DNA of 64,000 nt, taken from assembly GCA_025617745.1 (NCBI GenBank), contig CM046863.1, positions 12,962,875 to 13,026,874 on the forward strand, in the 5' to 3' direction. Below, piece by piece: positions 10,635-21,482 of this stretch. The translations under genes were made by a program, and so were the position numbers. The notes under the pieces were generated by a model. The model saw only the letters and a program-made list of their open reading frames with translations, searched no databases and was not told the DNA's origin. Numbering within the stretch: the stretch's first letter is position 1; every line of letters starts with the position of its first letter. This DNA is from Heliocidaris erythrogramma (lineage: Eukaryota > Echinodermata > Echinoidea > Camarodonta > Echinometridae).

Positions 10635-11705
10635 TTATTTCGCTGTGTCAGTATGTTTTAGATCGACATTGATCCCATCTGGGTGAAGTGTTTTGAGTTT
10701 CGATATCCAAAATGATTCTCTGTGGAGGATTGTGTGGTGTGATTTGTTTTGGATTGTTTCTATTCCGGTGATTTGGACATTGTCAAGTGAGTGTGATGGA
10801 AGATTGAAATGTACTCTGTATGGTAGGACTTTTTGTTGTTGTTGAGTGGAAGTTCTTGATTTCAGATCGTGTGTTGTTGAATCGTGTGTATAGCGTGGTT
10901 TCTGTTTTGCCAACATATTGTTTTTGCATTGAGTGCAGGTAATGAGGTATATTACCCAGCTGGATTTACATGTGATGTGTGAGGTTATGGGGTATTCTTG
11001 GTTGGTGACTGTGCTTCTGAAGTGTGAGGTGTTTGTGATGTGTTTGTGAATTATGCATCGCTGAGATGGGCATTGGGAGAATCCACCAAGGCTACCCTTT
11101 GCGTTTTGGAGGGGGACTGGATGTGCTACCTTTACAAGCAGGTCCCTTAGAGTGCGCCCTCTTCGGTTATGATGTAGTGGGTGGCTTGGGAAATATGTCT
11201 TTGGTGGTACTTCCCTGTTGAAGGATGGGGAAGTGTTTTTTCATTATACCTGGGATCTTGGCAGTGGCGGGGGAGAAGGGTACTGTACAGAAGACGGTGT
11301 CTTTTTGTTTTTCAGAGTGTGTTTTGTATTTTAGGATCTCCTCTCTTGGCTTTTCCCTAGCTCTTTCTATTTGTTGTCTATGTCTGGTCGGTAATTTCGG
11401 TCTTCGAAGTTCTGTTGTAATTATTTGAGGTGGTGTTCCTCATGATCAGGTTTTGAGCAGATTCTTCTAATTTGTAATGCCTGACTATATATTATGCTTT
11501 TGAGCGAGTGGTTGGGGTGACATGATGAAGGTAGGAGGTATGCGTGTGAGTCAGTGGGCTTGGTAAATAGTTCTGTCTCATTTGGTTGTCAGACAGTTGG
11601 AGTGAAACGTCAAGGAAGTGAGTCCTGTCATTAGATGAGTCGAAAGTGAATTTGATGGTTGGGTGTATGTTGTTCATTTCTTTCTTGCAGTTTAGACAGT
11701 GTTCT
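10635..11705 (-). pseudogene. Penelope-like element: RT C-terminus and GIY-YIG endonuclease, 5'-truncated and frameshifted
   Basis: Minus-strand landmarks, 11705 down to 10635: NNIHPTIKFTFDSSND and HFLDVSLQL (RT thumb side), SYLHHVTP, then SQALQIRRIC in another frame. Next come CKSSWVIYLITCTQC and YVGKTETTLYTRF, the two halves of a GIY-YIG endonuclease, followed after a further frame change by HFNLPSHSLDNVQITGIE and the end at 10635. RT followed by GIY-YIG is the defining architecture of Penelope-like elements, which use the nuclease to nick target DNA. The catalytic RT core is missing: the truncation point at ~11705 is joined directly to an inverted terminal repeat, a known arrangement in this class. 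Frameshifts make it inactive. Confidence 0.85.
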
Positions 11706-11850
11706 GTTGGTTTTTGTTTTTGTTTTATGACTTATCTTCAGATCCTGAAGAAGGCCCAAATAGCCGAAAGCTCGATTAAAACGTGTATGCATACCAGCTA
11801 CGTCCTAGTACAGTTCCTAGACTTTTCTTCTGTTTACGCATATATATATA
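11697..11850 (+). repeat. Penelope-type terminal repeat, inverted upstream copy
   Basis: Plus-strand copy of the 9407-9575 repeat, with CCTGAAGAAGGCCC, TAGCCGAAAGCTCG, CCAGCTACGTCCTAG and GACTTTTCTTCTG in order, ending in a TA run. Together with 9407-9575 it brackets the pseudogene as an inverted pair. Confidence 0.7.
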
Positions 11851-11854
11851 TATA

Positions 11855-11932
11855 TATATTTCAAAAAGGGAGGACAACTCTGGGGAACTTTGATTGAGCT
11901 ACGCAACGTTATTCTCGCAATTTCTTTCACAT
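11855..11932 (+). mobile_element. SINE body, 5'-truncated copy
   Basis: Matches the body of the SINE at 12178-12330 (CAAAAAGGGAGGACA, CTCTGGGGAACTTTGATTG, GCTACGCAACGTT, TCTCGCAATTTC) but lacks the tRNA-like head. Confidence 0.7.
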
Positions 11933-12177
11933 TTGTATTTATTTCCACGAGATTTGCCAAAGCTGTTGTATATGTTATTTCCTTACAATAATGTTATTAA
12001 GAATAATTTATTCCAATGTATACATGTATTCAAAGCATTCGCTTGGATCCAGCTGAGGCACTAGCGGCTTGTCTTGTTCAAAAAACTCATCTGCCCCCGA
12101 CAAGGGGAATTAATTAATAAGGTTGAGGATTTGTCAATCTGTCGGTCAATTGAATCTGGTGTCGCCGAAACCACTAA

Positions 12178-12330
12178 CCCGTCTCCGTGGTCTAGTGGTT
12201 AAGGCATTGGCGTTCTAAGCCAACGACCCGGGTTCGATTCCCGAGCCTTTGCAAAAATTTCAAAAAGGGAGGACAGCTCTGGGGAACTTTGATTGAGCTA
12301 CGCAACGTTTTTCTCGCAATTTCTTTCACA
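12178..12330 (+). mobile_element. tRNA-headed SINE
   Basis: A tRNA-like head (12181-12253) is followed by a ~75-bp body also present alone at 11855-11932, and ends in CA and TA repeats (12326-12352). Head, short body and simple-repeat tail, with a second truncated copy nearby, is the structure of a tRNA-derived SINE transcribed by RNA polymerase III and copied by a LINE enzyme. Confidence 0.75.
12181..12253 (+). pseudogene. tRNA-like SINE head (A and B boxes intact)
   Basis: A box TGGTCTAGTGGTTAAGG and B box GGGTTCGATTCCC are present. An anticodon-arm-like hairpin TTGGC/GCCAA encloses a 7-nt loop whose central triplet is TCT (arginine-like). The acceptor strands GTCTCCG and CCTTTGC do not pair, so this is not a working tRNA gene. 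Confidence 0.7.
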
Positions 12331-12554
12331 CACACACACATATATATATATATTATATATCAATGATTTTAGAAATATGTTCAATACGCTTTTGAAAATG
12401 TCCATTTATTACAAGGATTCCAGATAATATGTATATATTTATCTATCTTCTTTATTATGTTTTGTAGCTGTAATGAATGTATATTATTACTTAATATCTT
12501 TGTTGTCAAACAGGGCCTCATGGAAGACCACCACTATTGGTGAAAATGAGCTAC

Positions 12555-12785
12555 CCTGTATAAATATGAGAAATAAATAAATAAATAAATAAATAAATAT
12601 CATCATCATTATTATACATTTGCACATCTTTTAAAGGATAAATGAATGTATGAAAGGATACTTGGATATCTATATATACTATCATAATGATAATAATAAT
12701 GATAATAATAATAATAATAATAATAATCATCATTATAATTATAATAATTAATATTAATATCATTATGATTATGATAAGTACTTAA
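12555..12785. repeat. AAAT and ATA/AAT microsatellites
   Basis: An AAAT run at 12568-12598 and an ATA/AAT-type run with ATC interruptions at 12685-12780. The second leads into the outer inverted repeat, mirroring the microsatellite at 8935-8995. Confidence 0.8.
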
Positions 12786-12952
12786 CAATTATTGTAAGAA
12801 AATTGAAATGTATAGTCCGATGTTAATGTCAGCCACCATTTTGTGTTTTTCTACAGTCCCGAAGAAGATCTTTGATCGAAAGCTTGACGAATAAAGGGGG
12901 ACAATAAAATCTACGACCGTCTCATAGTGACATTTCTTTCAATATACCTTCC
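12768..12952 (+). repeat. Outer inverted repeat, right copy
   Basis: Inverted partner of 8741-8925. It reads TCCGATGTTAATGTCAGCC, CCCGAAGAAGATCTTTGATC, GAAAGCTTGACGAATAAAG and TTTCTTTCAATATACC. The CGAAGA/GAAA pair with a GATC/GATC stem is hammerhead-like. The pair encloses the whole Penelope relic, so this may be an older or second Penelope-type insertion. Confidence 0.6.
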
Positions 12953-13002
12953 ATTAAAACAACTATGAGTGACCACCTGCGTTGTGTTCAAGGAACATTT
13001 CT

Positions 13003-13003
13003 T

Positions 13004-13056
<53 letters not shown>
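13003..13056. repeat. (TA)n microsatellite
   Basis: About 24 TA units, uninterrupted, seen directly. Confidence 0.95.
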
Positions 13057-13059
<3 letters not shown>

Positions 13060-13548
13060 ATATAATATATAGCCAGCACGTAAAGTAGGGAAACAAACCA
13101 TAACATATTTGATAAGATTTGCTAAATGGGACGTGGGCAGGCGGCATAAATGAGGGGAAGGATTAAGAAGGAAATATTGCAAAATGAGCGATATTTTGGC
13201 TTTGGGTATACTCTATGATGTTCGTATAAATTATGAGTATTTGAATTCATAATCATTCGCCAAGTAAACATCAATTTCAAGAGACATCTGAAAATTGCAA
13301 ACACAGAAGGGTTATCTTTTTATTCTTATGTTAATTATTGGATGGGGGGGGGGATATCCAACATTCAAAGTCATCCGAACACAATAATACTACGGGACAC
13401 TTTTCTTTCTTGTGATAATGATTAGATTAAGTGGGTATCCAAGGACATTCTCATTGTTTAAAAAAATTCTTGCTGTATTTCATTAATTTCATTAAATGCT
13501 TGTAGTGAGTGATTGTCCACTTACTGGTTATTTCTAATCAAACTGCAT

Positions 13549-14144
13549 GATTTGATTTGATTTGATTTATTCGTCAGGTATATTGCAATACAAACATAAC
13601 CAGGTACCACGACAGGATAGCCCATGAAAGCCGAAATGGCTTATTTCCAATGGGGTCCTTATACCTAAATAACTGATTAAAAAATACACTAAGAAAACAC
13701 ATTAGTACGGCTACAAGACTATCGGACACGTACGACAAGTAATAAGAATGTACTAAAGTAGCAAAATTAAACATAATAACATTTTTATGAAGTAGGCGAA
13801 GATTACATAAATGTGAAAACAAGACTTAACGGAAAAAAACTATATACAGAAAATCATAATGAAACTATCGATAATAAACGTTGGTTACATAAGTCATATA
13901 GCCTAATATAGGAAAAAACCATCTGAGCTACAAAATGGAGAGGAGAAATATAGTTATGGAGTACGCACATTTTTCAGATGATGCTTCAATACCCTTTTAA
14001 AATGAAAAAAAATCTTAACTGACTTAACATGATTTGGGAGGGAATTCCAGAAAAGAATACCGTTAAAATAAAAGGAATTTCCAATTTTACCTTTCCGCTT
14101 AGGCACTACGAAATTAAATTGACTATTTCTAGTGTCATGAAAGT
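13549..14144 (-). mobile_element. CR1-like LINE 3' fragment
   Basis: A 5'-truncated minus-strand copy. The last ~63 codons of RT are readable from 14144 down to a stop at 13954-13956, with FNGILFWNSLPNHVKS as the C-terminal hallmark. About 390 bp of 3' UTR follows and ends in a (AAATC)n tail, seen as GATTT units on the plus strand at 13549-13568. The truncation point touches the dispersed repeat at 14145. Confidence 0.75.
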
Positions 14145-14760
14145 AGAGATTCTCAACTTTTCAATGGTATATCACTTGCCTAGTTTACTCAATGATACCA
14201 CCTTTAAATATCACATTTAGAATCAGTATGTAACCAGCAATCAATAACTCCTTTTCAGAGAAAATGGCCATTTAAGTTCGGAACAAAAGAGTGCTATAAA
14301 CCTTCGCTCTCTGTGTGCGCCCAAGTAAAACTGGGTATTCAAATGGCCATAGCAACCGGTATGAAAGGATTATTAGATTAGGCTGAATTTTGGCACACTG
14401 CTGAAGGAGGACCTATTCATTACTCACTCCAAAAATCAATTTAATACCTTTAGAGGTAAAGTAGTAATTTGGCATTGAATGAAAGTATTACAAAAGCTCT
14501 CCAAACATTCATTAGCTGGACAGGTGAAAAAAAGGAGTCATTTTAAAATGCCCCCAAAACATATTTCTAAGTCGAATTACGACTCACAAACTAGAGACAT
14601 GATATAATAATAATGAAACTACCCATTTCTAACAAAAACAGAAAATCGACTGATCCAAGCAAATTTACTATTTTGGGCTGTTTGCTACGTTGTGGTCCGT
14701 GCGACTTATTGTAGGTTTTGAGGCGGCGGGTCACAAATGATCCTCAATACGACCTATATT
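14145..14760 (+). repeat. Dispersed repeat R, copy 1 (uninterrupted)
   Basis: The sequence from GAAAGTAGAGATTCTCA to GGCGGCGGGTCACA matches 42660-43038 plus 52425-52648, and the inverse of 53594-54200, with only scattered differences. It has no coding capacity. Copy 2 starts earlier with TGTGACCCG, giving TGTGACCCG ... CGGGTCACA ends, so a TIR element is possible. Copy 1 preserves the empty site (ATTC, 14507-14510) for the LTR element inserted in copy 2. Confidence 0.85.
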
Positions 14761-16110
14761 GTTCTCATTTTAAAGAAATATAATCGATCAAAGTGAAGTT
14801 TCCTTACTTTTTGGGCTAGGTATATAATACAGTTAAAAAGTTCTGCGCGGAGATAAAAGGTAGAGAAACAAACAAAATAAATCACTCAGTCTGTTAGACC
14901 AAAAGAAAAACCGTTTAGCCAATAAGGTTTCTTCAGGAATTGGTACTTCAGTACTAAAAATGCACTAAAAATATAGTGCATAGCGTATAATTGTTCTCTC
15001 TCTCTCTCTCTCTCTTCCTATTCATTGTTTTATCTTTCTTTCTTCTACACTCTCTTTCACTCCCCTATTTCTTTCTCTATCTTTCCCTCTCTCATTTAAC
15101 TCTCTCTACCCTCTCTATTTATCTCTCTCTTTCTTTCTCCCGACGTGACTCTTTATTTTCGCTTGTTGTCTTGACGCGCTATGCTTTACATTTTTAAGGC
15201 ATTTATTTTGTAATGAAGTATTATATCTTAAAGAAACCTTATTGGCTAAACCTCCCCCCCCCCCCCCGAAGAAATATAATATGCATTGCTTTTTTCTTTG
15301 TGTGTTTGTTTGCTTGTCACAGAATTATGCAGGGAAACTGGAGGCTGACACTGATTTCCATACATTTTATCCATTTCCTCATCAAAATATAGTGGAAGAG
15401 TTGTACAAGAAATGTGCAAACAGACCACATCTTTCTCCGAATTAACAGGTAGCGGATTTTGAAATGTGCACGAGGTGTCTATTGGCAGCAGGTCCCAAGC
15501 CCCCGCCTATTCGTAAGAATGTGATTCCCACCATGTTCCGTGGTGTAACAATAATCCAAGAAAAGGAAGGGAGAAGGCAGAAATTCCCCTCCCTCATTTG
15601 CTTTTTTCTAGCTGTATTTTGTGTTTATGGTAGTAAGCGTTTTGAAGATCATAGATACTACGTATAGGGTGCCATCTATTCTCAGAAAAAAAAAATTAAA
15701 TTGAAATGAAGGGTCTTTTAAGTCATATCAGGATTATTCTTTCATCAAAGTCATACATCTGTTAGCAGTCAAGCGTCTAAATTCCGATGTGAAGAATAAC
15801 TCACACATTCAGTTACCCCTCCTACTTTTTTCCTAAGAGGAAAGGAAATAATTTAAAAAAAGCTGGAATTCAGAGGAAGGTGAAAAATAATATGCGATCT
15901 TTCTCATTTATGTCAGTTTTGGAGAACATCATAGTAGAAATGTCCACTGAGCAGGGCTGCTCTGCACAAGGCTAAGCTTATATTCGAAATATGTTTTTCA
16001 GTGGAATTGGGTCAATTTCTTATCATTTTGATGATTCCAATCCTTGCAGTATACACCAATTCTTTTGTAGATATGGTCATTCTTTCCCACTTGCTTGGAG
16101 ACAGTTTCTT
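14761..16110. other. Non-coding stretch with CT microsatellite
   Basis: A CT-rich run lies at 14994-15140 and a C-run at 15253-15267. The only exon-like block is 15322-15447, listed separately. Nothing else is recognisable. Confidence 0.4.
15322..15447 (+). other. Exon-like block of unknown identity
   Basis: A pyrimidine-rich acceptor-like end (TTTGCTTGTCACAG) precedes an open stretch that includes NYAGKLEADTDFHTFYPF and HQNIVEELYKKCANR, with a stop just before CAG/GTAGCG, a donor-like site. A similar start (TTGCTTGTCAGAGAATTATG) occurs at ~30138. I do not recognise a family. It could be a terminal exon, a pseudo-exon or part of a repeat. Confidence 0.2.
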
Positions 16111-16114
16111 TCAA

Positions 16115-16360
16115 AGTCAAATTCAAATTCCTATTTATTTCATTTCCAACAGAAAGAAAAGACAATGGCATTACTGATATTATTACAGAATATGAAAAAA
16201 TATACGTACATATTCATTTTTTTCTTGATAAGTGTGCAAGTACACTGTACATATAGATACACTATTATAATGAATTATTAAAAGAAATTCTTAATTTCTG
16301 AGGAAATGTGGGGGATCCACTAATAAGCAGCGCTTGTAATTTGGGGATCCCCAGGGAAAA
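16115..16360 (-). mobile_element. Possible LINE 3' UTR remnant
   Basis: TCAAATTCAAATTCC followed by TATTTATTTCATTTCC resembles the tail-plus-3'UTR arrangement of the minus-strand LINEs at 13549 and 31811. No RT codons are attached. Weak call. Confidence 0.3.
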
Positions 16361-16525
16361 TAAAATTGTTTCAAATTGTGCCTACGAAGACTTGGAAAAC
16401 ACAAAACAATGTTACAGAACAACAAACAAACACGAAACGACAAGGAATAGGAAAACAGATAAAATTATATTTTAAAAAGGCAAAGGAAAAAGGAAAAAAG
16501 TAGGACAAATCATGACCAAAAAGGG

Positions 16526-16900
16526 AGGTAATAATAATAATAATAATCTGCATTTATATGGCGCCTTTCCAGTAAGTAACTGCCCAAAGCGCTTTACAGT
16601 GTATTATTACCCAGGTTATTGGATCCTATTACGATTCTGCACTTATAGTGCACATTCTCCACTCCACAAGGGAGCATTCCAGTCTGGCTGCCCTTTTACG
16701 GGCGCACATATACATGTAGGCCTACTATTCCAGTCACCGTGACATTCGTATCCTACCGGGTACCCATTTAACACCTGGGTGGAGAGTGGCAAATGTAGAT
16801 TAATGTCTTGCCAAAGGACATTAGTGCCGCGGCGGGCGTTGAACCGCGAACCATGTGATCCACAGCCCGGTGACATATCCACTAGACCACGACACCTCTA
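16526..16900 (-). mobile_element. tRNA-headed SINE with L2-type 3' tail
   Basis: On the minus strand a tRNA-like head starts near 16898: A box GTGGTCTAGTGGAT, B box GCGGTTCAACGCC. A conserved-looking central region follows, with TTGGCAAGACATTAATCTAC and ACTCTCCACCCAGGTG. The 3' end reads AGCGCTTTGGG then GGCGCCATATAAATGCA and an ATT microsatellite (16528-16548). That end closely matches the 3' end of the LINE at ~2505-2550, so this SINE probably borrows that family's RT. The copy looks full-length. A truncated relative is at 56242-56390. Confidence 0.8.
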
Positions 16901-17156
16901 CATAGGTAGTTATATTGGTGATTCTGGCAAGTTGACCAATAAATATTCAATTAATTGGGCAGATGATGAAGACCTAAATGAAAAAAAATTAGATGATACC
17001 AGCTGTCATCAGGTTATTGCGAGAATAAACACAGTTCCCACATGAAATTGCCATTCTCTCAACTTTATTCCACTGGAGACAATTCCCAGGTTTTAAAACC
17101 ATTAGCACAAGATTTGTAATAGTGCGATAAGTATTCAATTGACATCAAATGACGAA

Positions 17157-17440
17157 AGGGGGGAATCCGGGTCACATGACTTGTCGGGAGGAAGATATCC
17201 AGCCGGGATCCCAGGACAGAGTTTCCTGGGGCGCAGATTCCCCTCAAACAGTTATCATCTATTCTATACAAACTTCTCAAATGTGTCAGAATATACACAT
17301 GTACATGTAGGATGCAGGGAGGCTTCAAGACCTGAACATGAATTCTAGGAGGGGAACCTGGTCACGTGACCTGCCGGGAGGAAGACATCCAGCCGGCGTC
17401 CCGGACAGGCGTTTCCATGGACATTCCCATCTCCCGTTTT
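17157..17440. repeat. Direct repeat, two ~85-bp copies ~190 bp apart
   Basis: 17157-17245 and 17345-17425 share GGTCACATGACTTGTCGGG / GGTCACGTGACCTGCCGGG, GAGGAAGA, ATCCAGCCGG and GGACAG..GTTTCC. No coding frame is preserved. Origin unknown. Confidence 0.6.
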
Positions 17441-17779
17441 TCTTTACCTATATATAGAACCCCTCCCCTACGATTGACCTGAACTGATGGGAAAACAATT
17501 AAAAACCCATCCAATCCTTGTACCGTCAAGAGCCCTAAACCTTTCTTAATTTTCAGCCTAACCACCCAACTCTCCTGACTGACTTAAAGTCTTTAATGAC
17601 TTTAATGATTTAAAAAATTGGCTTAATATTTATTATTGCATAGATGGCATAAATTAAACAAGGTTATCCAAATTCAACGCTTGGAAACATTTGAAGTAAT
17701 GACTATTATCAATTATAAAACGGTAAAATACAGCCCCCGATATAGCAGCTGAAGAGCTCCTCGAACGCTGCTGAGATAT

Positions 17780-18335
17780 GTGACGACACACCATGGACCA
17801 GTCCTGTCTAAGCAGACGATGTCCCATAACATCTTACACATTTTTCAGAGCCTATTTTGTCATCTCCTCTTCACTTATTTCTCTTCCTTCACTAGCGTCA
17901 GTCTTAATGTTAGTCTGTTGCCTCACTCTTAACTTCGTGTATGGTATTATTTTGATGAAAAATGCAGCGTTAAAAAAAATAAAGGAATCAGTCACTTGTA
18001 AACAAAATAAGACGCCATTGTATTTTCAGCTGCTTGCACCGGGGCATGTTCGGCGTTTCAAGAAGGAACGAATACCATCCTGCTATTATTCGGAGGGCTT
18101 TTCAATTTGAAAGTGGGGTTTATTTAATTGACCCTTCTCCTGTGTATTTACAATCAAACGGTTTTAGCTATCAGAATCAGTTTCACTTTCCCTTTATAAT
18201 GGTGTGAAATAAGGTCATGTTTAAATACACCAAACTCTTTATAATTTGATAAATAATTGCATTGCAATTACGTTCATTCATTATAGGACGTCGTCTGCTT
18301 AAGCAGGATCGATCCCGAGTGTGACGACATCAAAA
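17780..18335. mobile_element. Possible TIR element, ~550 bp
   Basis: CCTGTCTAAGCAGACGATG at 17802-17822 is matched, inverted, by CGTCGTCTGCTTAAGCAGG at ~18289-18308, and TGTGACGACA occurs at the left end with an imperfect match at the right. Between them is a 105-codon plus-strand ORF (17793-18110) with one hydrophobic segment and no recognised domain; it starts inside the repeat, so it is probably fortuitous. Confidence 0.35.
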
Positions 18336-18589
18336 CATCGCTATATTTCTGGCGAATCCTCGGATATTCCAGATGCTGAGAAGAGCTTTTATTTGTGTTG
18401 TTTTTATAATCATCAGATACGCAGTTGACATAAAACTTATACGATTGCCATCTGTAAGCTTCCCAGTTTCTAGTGATACATTAATTGCCATATTTGTGAT
18501 TTTCTTTGAATATCTACTTTAAGAAAATACACAAATGTACGTTGCACAGCCATCTTTCTTTTGCTTTTGTTTGTTAGTTCTTGTTTTCA

Positions 18590-19380
18590 AGCCCAACCAA
18601 CCAACCAATGAATAACTGCAACATACAATATCCTCCCAAACATCAATTCATACATGGTCCGACAGTATCTGAGACCAACCAACCAACCAATAAATGATGA
18701 AAATATACCGGTAATCATGAATCCACACATTGCCCAGTCCAATTTGTAGTTTTTCAAGGATGGTGAGGATACAATATCCTCACCAACATATATGCATATA
18801 TTATTTCACTTTTTTTTCTTTTCTTTTTTAAAGTTTTCCAAGCCAAACCAACCAACCAATGGAAGAATGATAAATACAATATACTCATCAACACATTTAC
18901 GTATATTGTTTAACCTCTCTGGGTTTCCAGCCGAACCAACCAACCAATTAATTAGTGAGAAAATACAATATCCTCACCAACATATATGCATACATTGTAT
19001 AACCACCTTTTTAGGCTTCCAAGCCCAACCAACCAACCAACCACTGTTTAACCTGTCTAGGTTTCCAAGCCCAACCAACCACCAGTGACAATATCCTCAC
19101 CAACATATATGCATACACTGTACCTTTTTAAATTTCCAAGCCCAACCAACCAATCACTGAATGAATGAAGAAATACAAGTCCACACCAAGATATATGCAA
19201 GCGCAACCAACCAACCAACCAATGAATGAGTGAAAAATACAATATCCTCACCAAAATATATGCATACATTTTATGCCATTTTTTAGGTTTCCAAGCTCAG
19301 CCAACCAACCCCAGAATTAATGAATAAATACAATGTCCTCACCAAGATACATGTACATGTATATGCATACGGCAATCCAA
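18590..19380 (+). repeat. Tandem satellite, ~100-bp monomer, left block
   Basis: Monomers contain TTTCCAAGCCCAACCAACC, AATGAATGAGTGAAAATACA, ATATCCTCACCAACATATA and TGCATACATTGTATAACC. About eight degenerate copies of variable length, with expansions of CCAA. The same monomer resumes at 25325. Confidence 0.85.
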
Positions 19381-19995
19381 TGGAAATGTCAACTTAGGGT
19401 GAAAATGGAAAGTGTAATTTGAACATTTACTTATGTCACTTGAATAAACTTGATTCAAAGTCTATGAAACAATATTCAAACTTTTGATTATGATATTTTG
19501 ACCAAAAATTACCATTACCTGACCCATAAATGAATGTATATATTTTTACAGTAAATTATGGTAATCACACATTGAGTCATTTTCTTAAATTTCTGCTGTT
19601 ATGATGATAAGTTAATCAAATCTGGTTAGGGCTAAGGTGAATTTTGCATCTGTTTACAAAAAGTTCAAAATTATGATAAATTTTTAGATTTTAAGGAGGT
19701 CAAAGGTCAAATAGATTTTTGTCTCATCTAACACGTTTTTAAAAGTATTTTTTTAAACTTTTACAATACACCAGATCCATGATTTGGAATAAAATTTTGC
19801 AGTCTTGCTCTTTGGTGGGGGGGGGGGGGGGGGGCAGTTCATTTCCTCTGCTAACTTGGTGGGATACAATATTGTAAAGATAATGATCAATCATAAACTG
19901 ATGTCCCTTCGTCGTGTTTTCCATTTACACCAAAAAATATATATATATATTATGCGTGGGATTACACGAACATTTTCTGATGGATGAATATTAAT
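19381..19995. other. Non-coding spacer between satellite and palindrome
   Basis: AT-rich, with a G-run at 19817-19834 and a TA run at ~19938. No gene or recognisable element. Confidence 0.4.
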
Positions 19996-20073
19996 ATACC
20001 CCCTAAGACAACTACCCCCAGGACAACAACCCCCTAGGACACCCACCCTCTAGGACAATTACCCCCAGACGCG

Positions 20074-20458
20074 TATTTTTTCTGTCAGGATTTGCGCCAC
20101 TCACAAGAGAGGGCAGTATTTGAGCGTCAAGAAGCCCCGTTTTGGAGACTTTGAGACTACAACTTTAAGACTTTCAGCAAAAGAAAATTTTTTCAATGAT
20201 ACTTTCCTAAATTCTAACACCCCTTAACTGCCGAGGCTCGAACTCGTGATTCCTTCATGAAGAGCACAACGTGAATCCGAATGTGCCACACAAGGAACTG
20301 CGTGACTGGTTCGCTCATTTTATTATATCCCTACAATTTGTTTTTCATGAATATTCATGCCGACTAGTCTTGACGGAATAAACCGTATTGTCACCCCTCT
20401 TGACGCTTAAATACTGCCCTCTCTCGTCGGGTGGCTCAAGTCCTGACAGAAAAAAATA
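20074..20458. mobile_element. MITE in the left palindrome arm
   Basis: The ends TATTTTTTCTGTCAGGA and TCCTGACAGAAAAAAATA are inverted, extending ~55 bp inward through GAGAGGGCAGTATTTGAGCG. The interior has a tRNA-like stretch on the minus strand (B-box-like GAGTTCGAGCCTCG near 20235). A matching copy sits at 24283-24686, so it was in place before the palindrome formed or spread with it. Confidence 0.75.
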
Positions 20459-21302
20459 TAGCCCCCGGACAACTACCCCAGGACAACCACCCTCTAGGAA
20501 AAGTACCCCAAATTGGACTTAACATCACATTGAACAAGATTGTGCTCGTTCGCTACGCTCGCTCGCCAAAATAGAATTAATATGGCCTTTAGCAAAATTT
20601 CTGCCCGGACCTGCAACAATAAAGCCCAGATAATGTACCAAATTTTATTAAAAGAGAAGTGTTTGTTTTCGCTCATGCTTGCTCGCTTAATTGTTCCTCC
20701 TCCAACTTCCAACAATAAAACTTAGTTTATCACATTAAAAAAAACAACAAAAACTAGTTTATATATACTATCATTTAAAAAGAATTGTTTGTTTTTGTTT
20801 TTTTGTTTGTTGTTGTTTTTCTTCAGTGCATGAAGGCAGGTATTCCCATGTGCAATATCAACTCTCTATTAGATGTTTTGCATGATCAACAATTAAGGGG
20901 GGGGAAGGAAAACAAATATTCCAGCCGTTTGTCACACACCCCACCCCCTCTCCCTCACGCACTCTACAATTATGCAACTCGTTACAAAGCTACCAGCCAA
21001 TCGAGTATTAAAGGAAACTAGCATTGTGGTTGGTCGATTTAAAAAAATAGTATGGGGTACACAATCATGTTAAAATAAAATCCTATTTATAACCAGATTT
21101 CCAAAACGTTCATACCGTGGGAGGTGGATACCCCCTCCTCTGGATACTCATTATATCCTTACTGATTGCTGGTGAAAGAGTCTAAGTCGTGTGCGCACAT
21201 CCTGTAAAACTACTCTATGCAAGTTGTGCACTATCATACAGCCAGCCTGGGAAGCTGAGAAAGGGGGAAATGAAATACATAAGAAAGGATAAGCTAGAGA
21301 TA

Positions 21303-21482
21303 CAGTGGAAACTCAGTATAACAAAGGTCCTTGGGACCATCGAAATTGCCTCGTTATAGGAGGAATCTCGTTATATCAGGATTAAAAAACAAGAGATTAT
21401 AAAGAGCTTGGTCCGGAATATTATTACCTTGTCATATCAGGAATATTGTTATATCAGACCTCTTGATACTGAGTTTCCACTG
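21303..21482. mobile_element. Tc1/mariner-pogo-type MITE, left arm only
   Basis: A 180-bp element with CAGTGGAAACTCAGTAT at the left and its inverse ATACTGAGTTTCCACTG at the right, flanked by TA on both sides (21301-21302, 21483-21484). The interior has CGTTATA and TTATATCAGG words typical of pogo/Tigger derivatives. The corresponding right-arm position (~21916) is an unoccupied TA, confirming both boundaries and a later insertion. Confidence 0.85.

Noticed and set aside
12181-12253. Functional tRNA-Arg(TCT) gene
   Set aside because: The acceptor strands do not pair and the sequence continues into a repeated SINE body.
17793-18110. 105-aa single-pass membrane protein
   Set aside because: Starts inside an inverted repeat, no recognised family; kept only as part of a possible TIR element.
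18590-19380. CRISPR-like array (regular CCAACCAACC repeats)
   Set aside because: Eukaryotic satellite with degenerate, unequal monomers; no unique spacers and no cas genes.
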